The notes beneath the pieces were generated by a model. That model ran no database searches. It was given only the letters and a program-made list of their open reading frames with translations, and had not been told where the DNA came from. This document shows, one piece after another, positions 45,735 through 55,383 of a stretch of 64,000 nucleotides of DNA (positions are counted from its first letter, which is position 1; the number at the start of each line of letters is the position of its first letter). Source of the DNA: Leptospira sp. (GTDB lineage: Bacteria > Spirochaetota > Leptospiria > Leptospirales > Leptospiraceae); assembly GCA_016742255.1 (NCBI GenBank), contig JACVCB010000001.1:62001-126000 (forward strand), written 5' to 3'. A program made the position numbers and the translations under genes.

Positions 45735-46721
45735 ATGCTTAAACAAATACTTACACCTTTTCTAATGACTGCTGTACTCTTTTCTTTGGTCTTTTGTGGC
45801 CCTTCAGAAGAGACAAAAGAAATCCAAGGAAAGGCGAAACAAATCATTGGTGCTTTACCCGAAAAAATGCCAGGGTCTGAAAATGATTCTGAAAAACTCA
45901 TTTCACTCGGTAAAAAACTCTATTTTGAGAAAAAACTTTCAATGAATGAATCTCAGTCCTGTAATTCCTGTCACAATATTGAAGGAAAATCCGCAGGTGT
46001 AGACAATCTTCCCACTTCTCCTGGTGCATTCGGCAAAAATGGCGATCGTAATTCACCAACAGTGTTAAACGCTGGATTTCACTTTGTCCAATTTTGGGAT
46101 GGAAGAGCGGCTGACTTAAAAGCACAAGCCAAAGGTCCTATTTTGAATCCAGTGGAAATGGCGATGCCATCCGAAAAAGACGTAATAAAACGAATCAATG
46201 AAGATGCTGAATACCCAAAGTTATTTGCGGAAGCATTTCCTGATGATAAAAATCCAGTTACTTATGATAATCTTGCAGGGGCAATTGCTGCTTTTGAAAG
46301 GACACTCGTAACTCCTTCTAGATTTGATGACTTTGTAAAAGGTGATTTTAAAGCAATTAGCAAAGCGGAACAGGAAGGGTTTAAGAGTTTTCTTGCTGCT
46401 GGTTGTACATCTTGCCACTCTGGAAATTTACTCGGAGGGAATTCTTACAGAAAAGTCGGTTTAGTAAATGAATACAAAACTGAAGATTTGGGACGATTTA
46501 ATGTTACCAAAAAACCCGAAGATAAGTTTGTTTTTAAAGTTCCAAGTTTAAGAAATATCACTCTAACTGGACCTTATTTTCATGATGGAAAAATTGCTAC
46601 GATTGAAGAAGCTGTTCAAAAAATGGCTTACCACCAATTAGGAATCAATCTTTCCGAAGAAGAAACAAAAAAGATCGTATTGTTTTTAGGAACTTTGGCA
46701 GACAAGAATCGCGCCAATTAG
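45735..46721 (+). CDS. Dihaem cytochrome c peroxidase lipoprotein
   Basis: A 328-residue protein with lipobox LVFC (Cys21) and two haem c motifs, CNSCH (76-80) and CTSCH (224-228). The spacing and GGNSYRKVGLVNEY, DLGRFNVT and FKVPSLRNITLTGPYFHDG segments are typical of dihaem CcpA/MauG-type peroxidases. It would reduce H2O2 in the periplasm using cytochrome c electrons. A lipid anchor puts it on the membrane surface. No Per box is visible in its own promoter region. Its last codons overlap the convergent TetR gene by 4 nt. Confidence 0.85.
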   Translation: MLKQILTPFLMTAVLFSLVFCGPSEETKEIQGKAKQIIGALPEKMPGSENDSEKLISLGKKLYFEKKLSMNESQSCNSCHNIEGKSAGVDNLPTSPGAFGKNGDRNSPTVLNAGFHFVQFWDGRAADLKAQAKGPILNPVEMAMPSEKDVIKRINEDAEYPKLFAEAFPDDKNPVTYDNLAGAIAAFERTLVTPSRFDDFVKGDFKAISKAEQEGFKSFLAAGCTSCHSGNLLGGNSYRKVGLVNEYKTEDLGRFNVTKKPEDKFVFKVPSLRNITLTGPYFHDGKIATIEEAVQKMAYHQLGINLSEEETKKIVLFLGTLADKNRAN

Positions 46722-47365
46722 TCATTTTTCTGAAAATGGTCCCGGATCCCCGAAAGTAATTCGAAGGATCTTAGGGTCCATTTTTCCAGAGCTCGGTAAC
46801 GAAGCGCCATTGGGATTGGTTTTAAATAGTTTTTAAAATCCTTGGAACTAAGTGTCCGTAATACAGACACCATTTGGCAGGCAATCACCCGCAATGTTGG
46901 ATCGAATTCGACAAAACCAAATTCCAATTGTAAAGCATCAGTGATTCGCTTTTCATAATTTTCCCATAACTGAAGGTATCTTTGTTCCAAGGCAGGGTCA
47001 TCCATCCAAGGATGAAATCCAGGCAAAGATTCAATGATTTGGTCCGGGTCGATGGACTGTATGAGAGACCAAATAAATTCCTGGAATGCATCAAAAACAG
47101 ACTGATTTTCCTTTCGAGACAAAAGGCTAAGGATGAGTTGGTCACAGAATTGAATTTCGTCTCGAAAGGCTAATTCTTCCTTTGCACCAAAGTAATTAAA
47201 AATTGTTTTCACCGAGACATCGGCTTCATCTGCAATTTCAGGTACAGTAACCTGTGAGAATCCTTTTTTTTGGAACAATTGTTTCGCAACCAAAAGGATC
47301 ATTTCTTCGGTATTTTGCTTTTTACGAATTCGCAGAGGCAATCGGTTCAACATCTTCTTTTCCAT
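46718..47365 (-). CDS. TetR-family transcriptional regulator
   Basis: A 215-residue regulator. The N-terminal HTH is clear: FSQVTVPEIADEADVSVKTIFNYFGAKEELAF. The ligand domain (about 70-215) has no identifiable pocket motif. It ends over the peroxidase tail and is separated from pyrE by a 452-nt gap carrying TGACTGTAA repeats, which could be its operators. Confidence 0.82.
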   Translation of the reverse strand: MEKKMLNRLPLRIRKKQNTEEMILLVAKQLFQKKGFSQVTVPEIADEADVSVKTIFNYFGAKEELAFRDEIQFCDQLILSLLSRKENQSVFDAFQEFIWSLIQSIDPDQIIESLPGFHPWMDDPALEQRYLQLWENYEKRITDALQLEFGFVEFDPTLRVIACQMVSVLRTLSSKDFKNYLKPIPMALRYRALEKWTLRSFELLSGIRDHFQKND

Positions 47366-47533
47366 AGTTACTGGTCTGCCCCCTTTGGTTCTAAAAAACC
47401 TTCATTACCGAAGGAATTAAAGAAAACTGCCGTCATGTCCTCTCGAGAATTCGAAAATAGAATTCAAATCCATTCGGTTTTACTCTAATTTTTGTTGGAA
47501 ATATAATCTAGTGACTGTAAATTTAGTGTATGC

Positions 47534-47587
47534 GTATAATTCCAGTCAATAAAATTTTACACTGACTGTAATTATACTTCGTATGTA
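47534..47587. repeat. Inverted repeat with TGACTGTAA half-sites
   Basis: GTATAATT-c-CAGTCA (47534-47548) pairs with TGACTG-t-AATTATAC (47573-47587), one mismatch in 15. The word TGACTGTAA occurs at 47512-47520 and again at 47573-47581, with a near-match in inverse orientation. TTACA-N5-TGTAA lies at 47567-47581. The pattern suits a multi-site regulator operator, with the adjacent TetR the obvious candidate. Confidence 0.5.
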
Positions 47588-47665
47588 AAACATAGGAATT
47601 TAAAATTGGATAATCTCCAATGCTTTACAAAATGGTTTCGTGTTAGGGAAGGGAGTCTCTGAATC

Positions 47666-47689
47666 GGTAAGGGAAGTGGGTCCCTTACC
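47666..47689 (+). promoter_or_regulatory. Leader hairpin upstream of pyrE
   Basis: Perfect nine-pair stem GGTAAGGGA/TCCCTTACC with loop AGTGGG, about 130 nt before the pyrE ATG. No T-run follows. Possible regulatory leader structure. Confidence 0.4.
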
Positions 47690-47817
47690 CTTAAATAAGT
47701 CGAGAATTGGGGATTGATATGGTTATTCCAATAACTCCTTTCTCAGTTGTGAAATTCTACATAGGCTTGAGCGATAAAATTTTGTATTCAGCACGATATA
47801 GGGAATATAATTAGAAT

Positions 47818-48378
47818 ATGTCCCATACTTATCGTGATCAATTATTTTCATGGATGAAGTCCTATGTGTATCGATTTTCTGAAACACCCTTTCGCCTCGC
47901 CAGTGGATTAGAATCTCAACATTATTTTAATTGTAAAGAGGTAACCCTCCATCCTGAACGATTAGCAATCATAGCAGACTGTTTCATTGATGAAATTATT
48001 CCAAAACTAAATGTTGAATTCCAAGCAATTGGAGGCTTAACTCTTGGTGCAGATCCCATAGCATATGCGATTTCTTTGGCTTATGGAAAGAGGGGCAAAA
48101 CGATTTTTCCACTTGTTGTAAGAAAAGAGTACAAAGGACATGGAACAGGACAACAAATTGAAGGATTTTGGAAGGAAGTGAAATCTTGTTTGGTTGTTGA
48201 TGATGTGATCACAACTGGTGGTTCCACATTAAAAGCTGTTAAAGTTTTGAGGGATGCGGGGATAACCGTCACAAATGGAATTTGTATTCTCGATCGAGAG
48301 GAAGGTGGAAGGGAAAATTTGGAGAAAGAAAATGTTTCCATGGCTTCCATTTTTACAAAGAGTGAGTTTTTCAAATGA
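47818..48378 (+). CDS. pyrE: Orotate phosphoribosyltransferase
   Basis: A 186-residue PRTase. The PRPP-binding loop is CLVVDDVITTGGSTLKA near 125, and the catalytic loop contains VVRKEYKGHGTG near 100. Length fits PyrE. It converts orotate and PRPP to OMP in pyrimidine synthesis. The last codons overlap the next gene by 4 nt (ATGA), so an unknown membrane protein is translated with it. Confidence 0.88.
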   Translation: MSHTYRDQLFSWMKSYVYRFSETPFRLASGLESQHYFNCKEVTLHPERLAIIADCFIDEIIPKLNVEFQAIGGLTLGADPIAYAISLAYGKRGKTIFPLVVRKEYKGHGTGQQIEGFWKEVKSCLVVDDVITTGGSTLKAVKVLRDAGITVTNGICILDREEGGRENLEKENVSMASIFTKSEFFK

Positions 48379-49127
48379 GTGAAAAAAAGACATTTATTTA
48401 TGATGTAACCTATTTTCGGAAAAAATTACTGACCCGCACTTGGACTATCGTTGTATTATTTCTGCTTTTTGTTACTTATAATAGTCTGCAAATTCCAGTT
48501 GAGGGACGTGTTCAGTTTCTCACTTTATTTGTTCCACTTCTGGCTCTTTTCTTTTGGTTTCTTCGTAGGAATTATTTGAAACAAATAGAAATTCTTTCGA
48601 GTGGAAAAGTGGAGTTAGACGGTGGATTACTCAAACAATTTGATTCAAATGGCAATTGTGCATCAATTCGAATCAAAGATTTAGAAAAAATCACATTAGA
48701 TAAGTTCCGTGGATATGATCGTGTTATTTTGGAAACGAAGGAAAAAATCCATCCAATTGTAAATATTAAAAATCGAGAGGAATTGATTTCGATTTTAGAA
48801 AAGATTTCCGGAATTAAAAGAGATGAAGATTTAACGGAAGATAGTTTGTGGAATCGAAAAACTCCTATTTATTTCATACCAAGTGTGGTTGTACTTGTGA
48901 TGCTCTACATACCTATAGTAAAAGTAAAGTTTCCAATTCTAAATCCAAATTTTCTTGGTTTATTTTTTAATGTTAATTTAATCATTTACTTACTTTATGC
49001 TCCAGAAAAGGAAAATCATATCGATAGTAAGTTTTCTTTAAAACGAAGATTGATCTTTATCAGTTTAGTTGTATTTTTCTTTCAAGTATACACGCAACTT
49101 GATAAAGTAGGCTGGTTTAAAAGTTAA
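48375..49127 (+). CDS. Unknown four-helix membrane protein
   Basis: A 250-residue protein with two N-terminal helices (about 22-62), a cytoplasmic domain with a PH-like beta pattern (about 65-160), and two or three C-terminal helices (about 170-245). No motif I can name. Coupled to pyrE by an ATGA overlap, but a link to pyrimidine metabolism is not obvious. It converges with the next gene. Confidence 0.55.
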   Translation: MSEKKTFIYDVTYFRKKLLTRTWTIVVLFLLFVTYNSLQIPVEGRVQFLTLFVPLLALFFWFLRRNYLKQIEILSSGKVELDGGLLKQFDSNGNCASIRIKDLEKITLDKFRGYDRVILETKEKIHPIVNIKNREELISILEKISGIKRDEDLTEDSLWNRKTPIYFIPSVVVLVMLYIPIVKVKFPILNPNFLGLFFNVNLIIYLLYAPEKENHIDSKFSLKRRLIFISLVVFFFQVYTQLDKVGWFKS

Positions 49128-49145
49128 TACGGTTGCTATTTAAGC

Positions 49146-50048
49146 TCACTGTTTTGAACCAACTCCTTGGCGTATCATATTTAGCTTTGCTTGGGCATAA
49201 CGCCTTAGTTCAATCATATCGTTAGCATATCGTTTTAATAGATTGTCTTGTTCCATTCTGCTTTCCATTAGTTGGATTGTATCTCTGACATATTTTATGT
49301 CTTTTTCTTCCTTTAGCTTTCCGCTTTGAATTAATTTTTTAACAATATCGAATTCATATTTTCTGAAATGAACTCTAAGTAAAAACTCAGTAGAAAAGTT
49401 TTCTTTTGCCTTTACCCAATTTGAATCAATTTTCTCTTTTGGTGCCTGGTCTTTTAATTGGTCTATCGCTCGCTTAGTTGGGTCATTCTCTCTAAAGTTT
49501 GCACTATTTGCTAATTCCTCTGCAATTAATACTTCGTCTTTATATATTTCTTGGAGTTTATTTCTTCTCCATTGGTCAGTATATTCGTAACTTTGTGCAG
49601 TTAACATCCTTTGGAATTCTTCCAACATTACTGATAAGTTAATCGAACGACCTAAAGGAGTGTTGTTAAATTCTTTTATTTTTGGGAACAGTTCTCGAGT
49701 GATTTGAAACGCGGATTTCCGCTTGTAATTACTCGCTTCATAAAGTTTTTCCAATGACTCTTCTGAATGTTTCTTTAATTCATTTAGAATGAATGGTTCA
49801 GCAAATAAGTAAGCATCCTCACCGTAAACAAACAAATTAGGGTCTGGTGATACAATTGATACTACAAATATATAGTGGCTATCTCGAAGTGAAGTTAAAA
49901 GTTTTCTTATATCTTCCTCGGTGCGAGCAAGTTGAGATGACCAAATTCTTAAATGAGTATCAGAAGTTGGGATTTTTTCTCGAGATTCTAAATTCTCTTT
50001 TCGAATCATGTCTGCAAGATCCAAACAAACTTTAATACTTCCTGCCAT
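49146..50048 (-). CDS. Unknown helical cytoplasmic protein
   Basis: A 300-residue protein without signal or membrane helices. It is rich in charged residues and predicted helices, with a near-coiled region around 220-290 (QLMESRMEQDNLLKRYANDM). No family recognised. It follows the ABC permease gene on the same strand by 37 nt, so it may be a cytoplasmic partner or simply a tail of the same operon. Confidence 0.5.
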   Translation of the reverse strand: MAGSIKVCLDLADMIRKENLESREKIPTSDTHLRIWSSQLARTEEDIRKLLTSLRDSHYIFVVSIVSPDPNLFVYGEDAYLFAEPFILNELKKHSEESLEKLYEASNYKRKSAFQITRELFPKIKEFNNTPLGRSINLSVMLEEFQRMLTAQSYEYTDQWRRNKLQEIYKDEVLIAEELANSANFRENDPTKRAIDQLKDQAPKEKIDSNWVKAKENFSTEFLLRVHFRKYEFDIVKKLIQSGKLKEEKDIKYVRDTIQLMESRMEQDNLLKRYANDMIELRRYAQAKLNMIRQGVGSKQ

Positions 50049-50085
50049 GTCTTAAAATTAAGTAAGGTAGATTTTTGGTAAAGAA

Positions 50086-52551
50086 TTATTCGTAATTCAA
50101 CTCATTTGAAATCTTCATTCTGTAAACAAAATAGAAAGGGATAATCGTTATTATCGTTGCATATAAAAGTATTAAGATCGGTAGATTTGCTACAAAGTGA
50201 ACTGGGAAAGTAAATATCAAATCCCATCCAAATGCATTTTGGTTAATTCCGAATATGACAATAGGTGAGAGTATTAGGCTATTTAATATTCCAGACGTCA
50301 TTCCAGCAATTAATAGAAATATAGTCTGGTAAAATAATAAGAAAAATAATTGTAAGAAATTCATTCCAATGGCCTTTAAACCAGCTAGAATTCGAGATTT
50401 TTCTTTTACATAATAAAAAATTGATGTGGCTAAGGATAAAAGTGAAATAAGAATTGCCGTGAGTTTTAGAGAATCAAGCACAGAAAACACTCGATTCATT
50501 CCTGATAAATAGAGTTCTTTTAATTTTTCTTGGTCCAAATAAATGAGCTCGTTTTCGCTTGCAATTTGTTGAATTGTTTGTAATGCTTCGTTTTTCTTGG
50601 ATAAATCTGAGAAACTTAATCGAATAGAGTTTAATTCTTGGATTGGAAATAATGATTTGTATAATGAATAATCCATAATAATAGTTCCTCTCTCGGAGAA
50701 AAAATTTTCTTTTTCATCTTGCACTTTTAAGTTTATCATACCTTTGTTGGGAGTGCTGATTTTTATTAGATTCCCTTTGCAGATCTTTTCAAGGTAACAT
50801 AAGTTTTTAGAAACAAAAATTTCTTCTTTGTTTTCGTTTTCTTTGAAGTTTAATACATGTAAGGTGAAATATTTGCCATTAATAATGAATTTGGAATTTA
50901 TGAAAAATGGTTCTACCTGACTAAATAGATTTGTTTTTTCTAATTCATTTAGTAGGTGAATTGAAACTCCTGGTTCACCAGAATTTAATTTTTTTTCATT
51001 GACTAGTGAAAAATCGGATTGGTTCTCTTCCTCGATCCATTTTTTTAGTGAGCTCTCATAACTTAATGTCAAACTAGATAACGTAAATACTAAAGATGTT
51101 GCTAACATGATTGTCGAAATAGTTAAACCATTTTTCCAAGATTCCATTTCAATTTCTTTCATCGCTAGAAGGAAACTAGCTGATAAATTGAGTTTCTCTG
51201 AAAATTTTGTTACCCCTTTCACTATCAAGGGAATCGATACGTAATTTATCAAAATGAAACCTAGTATTACAAATGATACACCTGTTAGGCCTGGTAGAAT
51301 TTGCTTTTGGATCTTTATGCACCCAATAGCGGTTCCTAAAAATATGAGGAAAAATGAGAAAAACCATTTTAATTGTAGGTTGAATTTCGTGTGCGTTTGT
51401 GATTCATCCCTGTCTTTCAGTAATTCGATTGGTAAAATGTGGTATGCCTTTAATGCGTTGAATAACGCGCTTACTGTTGAGCCAACAATGGATAACAATA
51501 TTCCATACATTAAAATCACATTTGGGAATTCTCTGTATGATTCTAATTGCGAGGAATCAGTAAGTGTGGTTGATGTTTGAAAAAAATTAAAATTTGCTAA
51601 TGTAATACCGAAAAAAGTTCCAATGATTCCTCCAATCAATCCCAAGAGTAAAGCGAGAGTCATAAATTGAAAAAAGTTGTTTAAACGAGATCCTCCAATC
51701 GAAAGTAAAATACCGAACTCTTTTTTTCGAGATAAAAAGATCCCTGTATAAATATTGGAAACCATAAAAAAAGAAATAAGGACAGAAACTAGAGAGATGA
51801 TTGTTAAATTTATTTTCAATGAACCGAGAGCAACGCCAGCTCTGTCTTTGATTTCATTGATTGATTCAAATTTCCAATTTTGATTTTTGAGTAAATGAGA
51901 GAAGTCTAGATTCCAGGATTCAATTTTTGCTTCGTTTTGTATTAATATGTTGATTGTAGTATATGTATTTTTTAATTCACAAATAGTCTGTAATCGTTCA
52001 ATATCTGTAACAATGAATAATCCATCACTGTCTATTGGAATCATATCATTAAGATTGATCGTTAGCAATTGATTACATAAATGAATGGAAACTTTCGGGG
52101 TTTTAGAATTGATTTTTTGTAGTAATGAATTACTGATAAAATATTTTGGAAAATTTTCTCTATTAACTTGGTTTTTAAAGTTGATATTGAATGAAATTAG
52201 GTCTCGGCCAATGATAGGAAGGCTTAATGATTGATTGTCTGTAAGACTAGTATATCCCTTTATGAATAATTCTGGTTCTATACGGAATGCGTCTGGCAAA
52301 TTTGCATCTAAGGAAAATAATGTTTTTGAATCAACTTCACCTTGCGTTGCATTGGGTACATATCGCCCTATCAAATTTTGAGAATTGAAACCAATAGTTT
52401 GGTCTACTAAACTTTTTTCAGCTTTCCAGCCGTTAATTTGAGTACTGACAAATAATGCGATTCCAAGTGTTATGCTAACTAAATTAAAAAACACCTTGCT
52501 TGGATTATTTTTTAAATATCCAAAAATGAAATTCACATATAAATGAATCAT
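50086..52551 (-). CDS. FtsX/MacB-type ABC transporter permease (double)
   Basis: An 821-residue permease with an N-terminal helix, a periplasmic MacB-PCD-like domain (about 40-240), three helices, and a second FtsX unit with another periplasmic domain and helices near the C-terminus (about 700-810). It is a fused LolCE- or AttFG-like permease. It overlaps the ATPase gene by 4 nt, so the pair forms an exporter or envelope mechano-transmitter. Substrate unknown. Confidence 0.78.
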   Translation of the reverse strand: MIHLYVNFIFGYLKNNPSKVFFNLVSITLGIALFVSTQINGWKAEKSLVDQTIGFNSQNLIGRYVPNATQGEVDSKTLFSLDANLPDAFRIEPELFIKGYTSLTDNQSLSLPIIGRDLISFNINFKNQVNRENFPKYFISNSLLQKINSKTPKVSIHLCNQLLTINLNDMIPIDSDGLFIVTDIERLQTICELKNTYTTINILIQNEAKIESWNLDFSHLLKNQNWKFESINEIKDRAGVALGSLKINLTIISLVSVLISFFMVSNIYTGIFLSRKKEFGILLSIGGSRLNNFFQFMTLALLLGLIGGIIGTFFGITLANFNFFQTSTTLTDSSQLESYREFPNVILMYGILLSIVGSTVSALFNALKAYHILPIELLKDRDESQTHTKFNLQLKWFFSFFLIFLGTAIGCIKIQKQILPGLTGVSFVILGFILINYVSIPLIVKGVTKFSEKLNLSASFLLAMKEIEMESWKNGLTISTIMLATSLVFTLSSLTLSYESSLKKWIEEENQSDFSLVNEKKLNSGEPGVSIHLLNELEKTNLFSQVEPFFINSKFIINGKYFTLHVLNFKENENKEEIFVSKNLCYLEKICKGNLIKISTPNKGMINLKVQDEKENFFSERGTIIMDYSLYKSLFPIQELNSIRLSFSDLSKKNEALQTIQQIASENELIYLDQEKLKELYLSGMNRVFSVLDSLKLTAILISLLSLATSIFYYVKEKSRILAGLKAIGMNFLQLFFLLFYQTIFLLIAGMTSGILNSLILSPIVIFGINQNAFGWDLIFTFPVHFVANLPILILLYATIITIIPFYFVYRMKISNELNYE

Positions 52552-53225
52552 TTTTTTATTAAAGATCCATCTAACATGTGATAGTTAGAATTTCCTGATT
52601 TTCCTATTTCTTCATTGTGAGTTACGATAAAAACTGTTATGCCTAAATCAGAGACACATTTTTGGAATAATTCTATTACTTGTTCGGAGGATTTTGAATC
52701 TAGATTTCCAGTGGGCTCATCACCAAAAATGATCTTTGGTTCATGAACTATCGATCTGGCAATCGATACTCTTTGTTTTTCACCTCCTGACATTTCTTTT
52801 GGTGTAAAATTCCACCGATGGTTTAATCCAACGATATCCAGAATTTCTTTGGATTTTTGCTCAGCGTATTTTTTGCTCTTTCCCGAAAGGAGGAGGGGGA
52901 TTGATACATTTTCCACTGCAGTGAGATAGGGAAATAAATGAAAGAACTGGAAAACGATTCCAATTTGGTCCCTCCTGTATTCTGTTAGCTTACCTTCCGA
53001 TACACCTACCATTTCCTGGCCAAAAATTTGAACACTTCCTTCATCAGCAGTTTCAATAGCTGAAAGGATATTTAATAAGGTAGATTTTCCACTCCCCGAT
53101 GGTCCCATGAGTGTAACAAATTGTTTCGCAGGAATTTGTAGGTGGATGTTCTGTAACACAGAAATTGTGAGTGAACCTTGCTTGTAGCTTTTTTTCAGAT
53201 TTTTTACATCAACTGCATAATTCAT
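52548..53225 (-). CDS. LolD/MacB-type ABC transporter ATPase
   Basis: A 225-residue ATPase of the LolD/MacB family. Walker A GPSGSGKST near 40, signature MSGGEKQRVSIARS near 145, and Walker B IIFGDEPTGNLD near 165. It is the first gene of a minus-strand operon with the fused permease. Divergent from the Ehr operon across 411 nt. Confidence 0.9.
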   Translation of the reverse strand: MNYAVDVKNLKKSYKQGSLTISVLQNIHLQIPAKQFVTLMGPSGSGKSTLLNILSAIETADEGSVQIFGQEMVGVSEGKLTEYRRDQIGIVFQFFHLFPYLTAVENVSIPLLLSGKSKKYAEQKSKEILDIVGLNHRWNFTPKEMSGGEKQRVSIARSIVHEPKIIFGDEPTGNLDSKSSEQVIELFQKCVSDLGITVFIVTHNEEIGKSGNSNYHMLDGSLIKK

Positions 53226-53254
53226 CTATGATTTGCCAATTTCATCGTTTAATT

Positions 53255-53283
53255 TTGTTATTCTAGAACCGCATCCCTAATAT
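53255..53283 (+). promoter_or_regulatory. Candidate sigma-70 promoter
   Basis: TTGTTA, 17 nt, TAATAT. Each hexamer matches consensus at four of six positions. It would start transcription near 53290, right before the hairpin, in the direction of the downstream operon. Confidence 0.35.
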
Positions 53284-53305
53284 AAGACAGATGAAAACCC
53301 CATTT

Positions 53306-53349
53306 GGATCGGAAACCGCGAGTACCTATTTGGTTTTAGATCCTTTTTT
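53306..53349 (+). terminator. Terminator-like hairpin in the operon leader
   Basis: GGATC-gg-AAACC pairs with GGTTT-ta-GATCC around a 14-nt loop, followed by six T. No plus-strand gene ends nearby, so it would terminate a very short transcript from the promoter above or act as an attenuator. Confidence 0.45.
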
Positions 53350-53636
53350 GGGTTTTCAAAGCTAAGGGACTCCATTTTGTTATGATTCTAAAATCGTGCC
53401 AGGGAATTCTAAGTTTTTTTTCGGTCAGTGAAAAATTCCAAAAATTCGTTTGTGAATATGGAACTGATATGACTTCTATTGGCTAAGAGGTATTTTTAAT
53501 CAATTTTTGGCGATCTAATGTATTTTTACTCCAAGAGAATTTGGAAAACGATACTTTCACTCGTCCCAATTTAGTTTAGAAGAACTCCTAAAAAATCAAA
53601 TGATTCTCTATCCAGGATTTAAATTTTGGTCAATTT

Positions 53637-55379
53637 ATGTTAGAAGATAAACGTATATCAATTTTGAGATCTTTCGTTGTTGGGATTGCCGCATTATCAC
53701 CACTTCTCATATTGATCCTAAGTAACGAAGATATTCTATCTGTCGACTTCCCTATATTAGTTGGTCTGTTTATCCAAGCCTACATTGGTTTTTCATCGTT
53801 CATGCTTGTTCAATCATATGAACCCAAGGAAAAAAATAAAGTAACCGTTGGTTATGCAGTTTTTTGGTCTGCCTTGGGTATTTGTTATATATCTGGTAAA
53901 TCATTAATGATGCCGATAGCTCTTGAAATTACATCATTTTCGACCATCCTCATTTATTCTGGAACTGAATATGGGAAAAAACAAATCGAGAGTTTAGGAT
54001 CTTTACTTTTGGCTTCAGGTATTTCTGCTTTATTTTTATCTGCTTGGGTGATGTTGCCTGATGGTGATAATATTGGCATTATATTATTGTTAATCGGACT
54101 TTTAATTAAATCTGGATTTTCCGGTTTTCATATTTGGCTACCTAAGGTGAACGAAGGAGGGCCATCTCATGCTCTCGGATCTTTTGCAGGCGTCTTAGAA
54201 ATATTTCCTTTATTGTTATTTTATCGTTATGTCCTACCAAATCAGTTGGATCCAATCATCTACCAAGTGTTATTTCCTTTAGCTGCCTTGGGTATTTTTT
54301 TTGGTGGAATTACAAGTTTCTTTCACAAAGATCCTAAAATATCCTTGGCATATAGTTCGATCGAATCACTTAATTTTTTATGGTTATGTTTAATTATAAC
54401 TGGGATGTTCCAGTTTTCTGGTGATGTCGATTTAATGAATTTAAGCAATTCATTCAGGATTTTGTTTTTTCTTAGCTTATTTCATCATTCATTTTCAAAA
54501 ACATTTCAACTTTTTTCAATAGGAATGGTTTCAAGACTTATCAGTTCAAATAACAGTGATGAATTGAAAGGTATTGGTAGATTACTTGGCATATCTCCTC
54601 TACTATTAGGAGCAGGAACTTTTAGTTATGCTGTTTTACCTGGGACCTTAGGTTTTGTTTCGGAAGCTACATACTTTTATTTAAATGCTAGAATACTAGA
54701 TCTACCGATTGGTCGTTCTGTGTTTTTATTACCTTCAATGATATTCATTTTTTTTGGTATCGTTTTGGGTGGATTTACACATATTAAATTGTATATAACA
54801 ATGTTTCTGTCTATTCCTCGAAACAATATGAACTTACTTCCGTTTGGAGATATGCAAAAACGTTGGTTATACATTTCTCTTTTGAGTCTTGCCTTAATGA
54901 TTTATCTATTTCCATTGGCATTGCCATTTTTTATAGAGTTACCTATGTTAAAACCATTTGCCGATCAGCAATTGATCGATTGGTTTTGGAATATTTCTTT
55001 TGTATCAATGGTTACTATTTTTATCATAATCGTTTTTTATCTTTATGATCGTTGGAATCAGGTAAATATCGCGGACTTAAAACGAAAAACATGGGATTGT
55101 GGTGGTGGTTATTCGGGACACGAATTATCTGTTCCATCGACTGTTTTTTCAAAGCCATTAAAAAATTCTTTGGGAAGGTATTTTGTGAATAAGATGGGAG
55201 ATTCAATCGTTGATAATTTGATCATCAATTCTCTAACATTTATATTTAATTTTGGTACAAAATTTGTTTCTTCAACAAATGAGCCTAAAGAGGAAGATAT
55301 AAGTAAATATTTAGCGATTTCTTCTATGTTTTTGATTTTTATTTTTTCATTACTGATTTTCGGCGATTTTAAAGGATAA
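53637..55379 (+). CDS. Proton-channel subunit HyfB/HycC-like (Ehr-type complex)
   Basis: A 580-residue integral protein with about 14-16 helices of the Mrp/NuoL-HyfB family. LIKSGFSGFHIWLPK carries the conserved channel Lys, and KTWDCGGGYSGHEL near 485 is the HyfB-like C-terminal motif. It is the first gene of a compact seven-gene unit; the next starts 4 nt later. It would pump protons in a membrane-bound hydrogenase-like or complex I-like complex. Confidence 0.8.
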   Translation: MLEDKRISILRSFVVGIAALSPLLILILSNEDILSVDFPILVGLFIQAYIGFSSFMLVQSYEPKEKNKVTVGYAVFWSALGICYISGKSLMMPIALEITSFSTILIYSGTEYGKKQIESLGSLLLASGISALFLSAWVMLPDGDNIGIILLLIGLLIKSGFSGFHIWLPKVNEGGPSHALGSFAGVLEIFPLLLFYRYVLPNQLDPIIYQVLFPLAALGIFFGGITSFFHKDPKISLAYSSIESLNFLWLCLIITGMFQFSGDVDLMNLSNSFRILFFLSLFHHSFSKTFQLFSIGMVSRLISSNNSDELKGIGRLLGISPLLLGAGTFSYAVLPGTLGFVSEATYFYLNARILDLPIGRSVFLLPSMIFIFFGIVLGGFTHIKLYITMFLSIPRNNMNLLPFGDMQKRWLYISLLSLALMIYLFPLALPFFIELPMLKPFADQQLIDWFWNISFVSMVTIFIIIVFYLYDRWNQVNIADLKRKTWDCGGGYSGHELSVPSTVFSKPLKNSLGRYFVNKMGDSIVDNLIINSLTFIFNFGTKFVSSTNEPKEEDISKYLAISSMFLIFIFSLLIFGDFKG

Positions 55380-55383
55380 CATC

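Larger units (their letters stand above)
47366..47817. other. 452-nt intergenic region between tetR and pyrE
   Basis: No convincing gene. It contains a large imperfect inverted repeat (47534-47587), repeats of TGACTGTAA, and a nine-pair hairpin (47666-47689) in front of pyrE. It should hold the divergent promoters of the tetR and pyrE units. Confidence 0.55.
53226..53636. other. 411-nt intergenic region before the Ehr-type operon
   Basis: No gene seen. It contains a promoter-like pair at 53255-53283 and a terminator-like hairpin at 53306-53349. The rest is AT-rich without further structure that I can support. Confidence 0.5.
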
